A stretch of 6,854 bases of DNA from Pseudomonadota bacterium (GTDB lineage: Bacteria > Myxococcota > Myxococcia > Myxococcales > Anaeromyxobacteraceae), in assembly GCA_023411405.1 (NCBI GenBank), contig JAEYOU010000165.1, positions 1 through 6,854 on the forward strand, given 5' to 3'. The notes below the pieces were generated by a model that did not search any database, was not told the DNA's origin, and saw nothing but the letters and a program-made list of their open reading frames with translations. The translations under genes were made by a program, and so were the position numbers. Shown here piece by piece: positions 4,023 through 6,854 of the stretch (the stretch's first letter is position 1; each line of letters opens with the position of its first letter).

Positions 4023-6572
4023 CTACACCTTCTCGACGGCCGGCGCGGGCGCTGCCTGCGCGCCGGGCTCCGGCGCCTCGCGGCGGTACCCGCACTCCTT
4101 GTTCGGGCAGGCGATGAACGGCCCCGTCTTCTTCGAGTACTTGTCGAGGAGGTAGGGGCTGCCGCACTGCGGGCAGAACTCGTTCTTCGGCCGGTCCCAG
4201 GAGACGAAGTCGCACTTCGGGTACGACGAGCAGCCGTAGAACGTCCGCCCGCGCCGGGAGCGCTTCTCGGTGATGTAGCCGCCGCAGCCCTTCGGGCAGG
4301 TGACGCCGATGGAGAGCGGCTTGGTGCCCTTGCAGTCGGGGTACCGCGTGCAGGCGAGGAACTTCCCGAAGCGGCCGCGCTTCATCACCATCGCGGAGCC
4401 GCACTCCGGGCACTTGTCCTCGACCGGGACGTCCTCCTCCTTCTCCGGGACGATCTTGTCCCCCTCGCGCCGGAAGTTCATCGTGTTCCGGCACTCCGGG
4501 TACCCGGGGCAGGCGAGGAACTCGCCGTTGCGACCCCACTTGATGACCATCGTCTTGCCGCACTTCTCGCAGGCGATGTCGGTCTCGATGGCCTGGGCCT
4601 TCACGTTCCGCATCTGCTCGTCGGCCTTCGCGAGGTCTTCCTTGAACTTGTCGTAGAAGTCCCCGAGCACCGCCTGCCAGCCGGCGTTGCCGTCCTCGAT
4701 CTCGTCGAGGCGCTCCTCCATGCCGGCGGTGAAGGCGACGTCCATCTCGCGCGGGAAGGCGCGCACCAGCTCGTCGGTGACGAGCACGCCGAGGTGGGTG
4801 GGCTTGAGCTGCCGCTCGAGCTTCTCGACGTAGCCCTTCTCCTGGATGGTGTCGAGGATGGCCGCGTACGTGGACGGACGGCCGATGCCGCGCTCCTCCA
4901 TCTCCTTGACCAGCGACGACTCGTTGAAGCGCGGCGGGGGCTGCGTGAAGTGCTGCTCGGGGACGAGGCCGAGGAGCCGCAGCTCCATGCCCGCCTCGAG
5001 CGGCGGGAGCAGCCGGTCGCCCTGGGCCTTCTCGCGCCCTTCGCGGTCGCCGTTCTCCGCGGCCTTCTCCTCCTCCGCGCCCGCCTCCTCCTCGGGCGGC
5101 TTGGCGCCGTAGACCGCGAGGTAGCCGGGGAACTTGAGGATGGAGCCGGTGGCCCGGAACGTCGCGCGCCCGGCGGCGATCTCGGCGGTGGTCTGGTCGT
5201 AGACCGCCGGGACCATCTGGCAGGCGACGAACCGCGACCAGATGAGCTCGTACAGGCGGTGCATGTCCCGCTCGCCCATCGCCTCGAAGAACGGCGCCAC
5301 CTGGTCGGGCGTCCGCTCGACGGAGGTCGGCCGCACGGCCTCGTGCGCCTCCTGCGCCTGCTTCGACTTGGTCTTGAAGACGTTGGGCTCGCCCGGGAGG
5401 TGGTCCTTCCCGAACCGCTCGCCGACAAAGGCCCGGGCCGCGTCGACCGCCTCGGTCGAGAGCCGGACCGAGTCGGTGCGCATGTACGTGATGAGGCCGA
5501 CCGCCCCCTCGTCGCCCAGCTCCACGCCCTCGTACAGGCGCTGCGCGAGCGTCATCGTCTTCTTCGGGCTGAAGCCGAGGCGGTTCGAGGCCTCCTGCTG
5601 GAGCTTGGCGGTGGTGAAGGGCGGGGGCGGGTTGCGCCGCCGCTCCTTCTTGTCCACCGAGTCGACGACGTACTTCACGCCGTCGAGGTCGGCGAGCAGG
5701 CCCTTCGTCTGGGCCTCGTTCTCGAGGTTGGCCTTCTGGCCGTCCACCTTCGCGAGGCGGGCGCGGAAGTCGGGCGGGACCCGCGCGGCGAGGTCGGCGT
5801 CGAGCGACCAGTACTCGACCGGCACGAACGCCTCGATCTCGCGCTCGCGCTCGACGACGAGCCGCACGGCCACCGACTGCACCCGCCCGGCGGACAGCCC
5901 GCGGCGGACCTTCTTCCAGAGGATGGGGCTGATCTGGTAGCCGACGAGCCGGTCGAGGATGCGCCGGGCCTGCTGCGAGTCGAACTTCTTCCGGTCGAGG
6001 TCGATCGGCTTCTCGATCGCCTTCTGGATGGCGCCCTTCGTGATCTCGTTGAAGAGCACCCGCCGGACGCGGGCGTCGCCGCCCTCCGCGCCCAGCTCCT
6101 CCGCGATGTGCCAGGCGATCGCCTCGCCCTCGCGATCGGGGTCGGTCGCGAGGAAGACGCGCGAGGCGGTGCGGGCGGCGCGCTTGATCTCCGAGAGGAC
6201 CTTGGTCTTCCCCTTGATCGTCTCGTAGGCGGGCTGGAAGCCCTTCTCCACGTCCACGCCGATCTTGGACTTGGGAAGGTCCTTCACGTGGCCGACCGAC
6301 GCCTTCACGTCGAACCCGCGCCCGAGGTACTTCTTGATGGTCTTCGCCTTGGCGGGTGACTCGACGACCACGAGGCTGCCGCCGCTCGCCGGCTTGCGCG
6401 ACTTCCGGACGGGGGGCGCGCCCGCGGCCTCGCCGTCCGTGTCGTCTTCGGCCATCGCCGCGACCTCCACGTCGGGCTCGACCTCGCGCGCGGGCGCGCG
6501 CCGGGCCTTCTTCTTCGCGTCGGCCTTGGGCGCCGGCTTCGCCTTGGACGTGGGGGTGAGGGCTCTCGCCAT
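4023..6572 (-). CDS. topA: DNA topoisomerase I (type IA)
   Basis: This enzyme relaxes negatively supercoiled DNA by passing one strand through a transient single-strand break. The 849-residue product is complete. The Toprim domain (about 66-185) has VVVESPAKAKTIKKYLG with Glu71 and DPDREGE with Asp144, Asp146 and Glu148, which bind Mg2+. The central domain has LSAGRVQS (226-233), and the catalytic Tyr363 lies in GLITYMRTDS (359-368), followed by EAHEAVRPT (408-416) and RGIGRPSTYA (561-570). Four Cys4 zinc ribbons follow: C668/671/688/694, C721/724/741/747, C759/763/781/787 and C800/803/822/827. The N-terminus carries about 65 extra residues relative to E. coli TopA, first basic (1-29) and then acidic (30-48). 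An acidic low-complexity linker lies at 493-518. I chose the ATG at 6572: AAGGG lies 8 bases upstream inside dprA, and only 3 bases separate it from the dprA stop, so the two genes are coupled. The start at Met40 is less likely. Confidence 0.97.
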   Translation of the reverse strand: MARALTPTSKAKPAPKADAKKKARRAPAREVEPDVEVAAMAEDDTDGEAAGAPPVRKSRKPASGGSLVVVESPAKAKTIKKYLGRGFDVKASVGHVKDLPKSKIGVDVEKGFQPAYETIKGKTKVLSEIKRAARTASRVFLATDPDREGEAIAWHIAEELGAEGGDARVRRVLFNEITKGAIQKAIEKPIDLDRKKFDSQQARRILDRLVGYQISPILWKKVRRGLSAGRVQSVAVRLVVEREREIEAFVPVEYWSLDADLAARVPPDFRARLAKVDGQKANLENEAQTKGLLADLDGVKYVVDSVDKKERRRNPPPPFTTAKLQQEASNRLGFSPKKTMTLAQRLYEGVELGDEGAVGLITYMRTDSVRLSTEAVDAARAFVGERFGKDHLPGEPNVFKTKSKQAQEAHEAVRPTSVERTPDQVAPFFEAMGERDMHRLYELIWSRFVACQMVPAVYDQTTAEIAAGRATFRATGSILKFPGYLAVYGAKPPEEEAGAEEEKAAENGDREGREKAQGDRLLPPLEAGMELRLLGLVPEQHFTQPPPRFNESSLVKEMEERGIGRPSTYAAILDTIQEKGYVEKLERQLKPTHLGVLVTDELVRAFPREMDVAFTAGMEERLDEIEDGNAGWQAVLGDFYDKFKEDLAKADEQMRNVKAQAIETDIACEKCGKTMVIKWGRNGEFLACPGYPECRNTMNFRREGDKIVPEKEEDVPVEDKCPECGSAMVMKRGRFGKFLACTRYPDCKGTKPLSIGVTCPKGCGGYITEKRSRRGRTFYGCSSYPKCDFVSWDRPKNEFCPQCGSPYLLDKYSKKTGPFIACPNKECGYRREAPEPGAQAAPAPAVEKV

Positions 6573-6575
6573 CCT

Positions 6576-6854
6576 TTAGATCCCTTCGCGGCGCAGAAAG
6601 TAATGGCCCGGCCGCTGCTCGCACAAGCCTTCCAGCTCCAGCGCCAGGAGTCCGGCCAGCGCCGCGCTCACCGGGAGGCCCGCCGCGCCGGCGACCTCCC
6701 CCGCGTGGCGCGGCGTCTTCCCGAGGGCCCCGAGCAGCGCGCTCCCCTCGCAGGAGAGGGCGGGCAGGGTGCGCTGCGACCGCGCCTCGGCGAGCCCCAT
6801 CTCGGCGAGCACGTCGGCCGCGCTCGTGACCAGGCGGGCGCCGCCGCGGAGGAG
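6576..6854 (-). CDS. dprA: DNA processing protein DprA (Smf), C-terminal part, runs off the right edge
   Basis: Ninety-two C-terminal residues are visible. They begin LLRGGARLVTSAADVLAEMG, which matches the end of the DprA Rossmann-like domain (family pattern GA-LV-x-DVLEEL). After a short linker comes the small winged-helix domain typical of DprA C-termini (about residues 40-90 of the visible part, SALLGALGKTPRHAGEVA...GLCEQRPGHYFLR). DprA binds single-stranded DNA taken up during natural transformation and loads RecA onto it. The winged-helix domain is variable between species. The frame is open to the window edge, so the start lies outside; a GTG at 6812 is internal. The stop TAA is 3 bases before topA, the classic dprA-topA arrangement. 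Competence cannot be inferred from dprA alone, since the gene is widespread in bacteria not known to be transformable. Confidence 0.9.
   Translation of the reverse strand, partial: LLRGGARLVTSAADVLAEMGLAEARSQRTLPALSCEGSALLGALGKTPRHAGEVAGAAGLPVSAALAGLLALELEGLCEQRPGHYFLRREGI

Noticed and set aside
4794..6359. Plus-strand open frame of 521 codons opposite topA
   Set aside because: It is a low-complexity Leu/Arg/Glu/Val-rich antisense shadow of topA with no motif and no separate ribosome binding site that I can see.
3922..6624. Minus-strand open frame of 900 codons overlapping topA in another frame
   Set aside because: The translation is almost only Arg, Gly, Ala, Pro and Glu. It is a frame-shifted shadow of topA, whose own frame has all catalytic motifs.
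6576..6812. A separate 78-residue gene upstream of topA
   Set aside because: The frame stays open to the window edge, and the residues before the GTG at 6812 (LLRGGARLVTSAAD) match DprA, so this is the end of a larger dprA gene.
1..6854. Mobile elements, phage genes, CRISPR array, tRNA or rRNA
   Set aside because: No transposase, integrase, spaced direct repeats or cloverleaf-forming sequence was seen on either strand. Apart from the repeat at 1961-2029, all sequence is explained by genes and short intergenic regions.

Overview
The window is very GC-rich DNA (about 70% by eye) with strong G/C preference at third codon positions. It is densely packed with chromosomal housekeeping-type genes. 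TrmFO (folate-dependent tRNA methyltransferase), a TolQ-ExbD-ExbD set, a DprA-TopA pair and a TraR/DksA-type zinc-finger protein together suggest a myxobacterium-like member of the former Deltaproteobacteria. Anaeromyxobacter or a relative is my best guess. This rests on protein style, composition and gene content, not on a database match.

Layout from right to left, mostly on the minus strand. The C-terminal end of dprA (6854-6576) is followed after 3 bases by topA (6572-4023). A strong GC-rich hairpin follows topA (4006-3974), then a promoter with a perfect TTGACA -35 box (3925-3896). That promoter would serve a three-gene cassette: a TolQ/ExbB/MotA-type proton-channel protein (3821-3171) and two different ExbD/TolR-type proteins (3149-2619 and 2613-2035). 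The cassette converges on a plus-strand TraR/DksA-family gene (1578-1958). Between the two stop codons lies a compact repeat built from GTTCACG and GAACTG units with 13-base inverted ends (1961-2029). A 134-base divergent intergenic region separates the DksA-like gene from trmFO (1443-61, minus). The tail of trmFO contains the start of another minus-strand gene (from 109, running off the left edge) that has a near-consensus ribosome binding site and a lipoprotein-like signal sequence.

How the genes relate. dprA, topA and trmFO form a gene order familiar from Firmicutes (smf-topA-gid/trmFO in Bacillus). Here that order is kept, but a membrane motor cassette and a DksA-like regulator sit between topA and trmFO. 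The motor cassette has its own promoter and is probably an independent transcription unit. Its composition, one TolQ-type and two TolR/ExbD-type subunits with no TonB, TolA or Pal next to it, resembles the AglRQS gliding-motor arrangement of Myxococcus more than a standard Tol-Pal or Ton system. It is the most interesting item here. I see no wholly novel system, no phage or insertion sequence, no CRISPR array, no tRNA or rRNA, and no gene-free stretch longer than about 200 bases.
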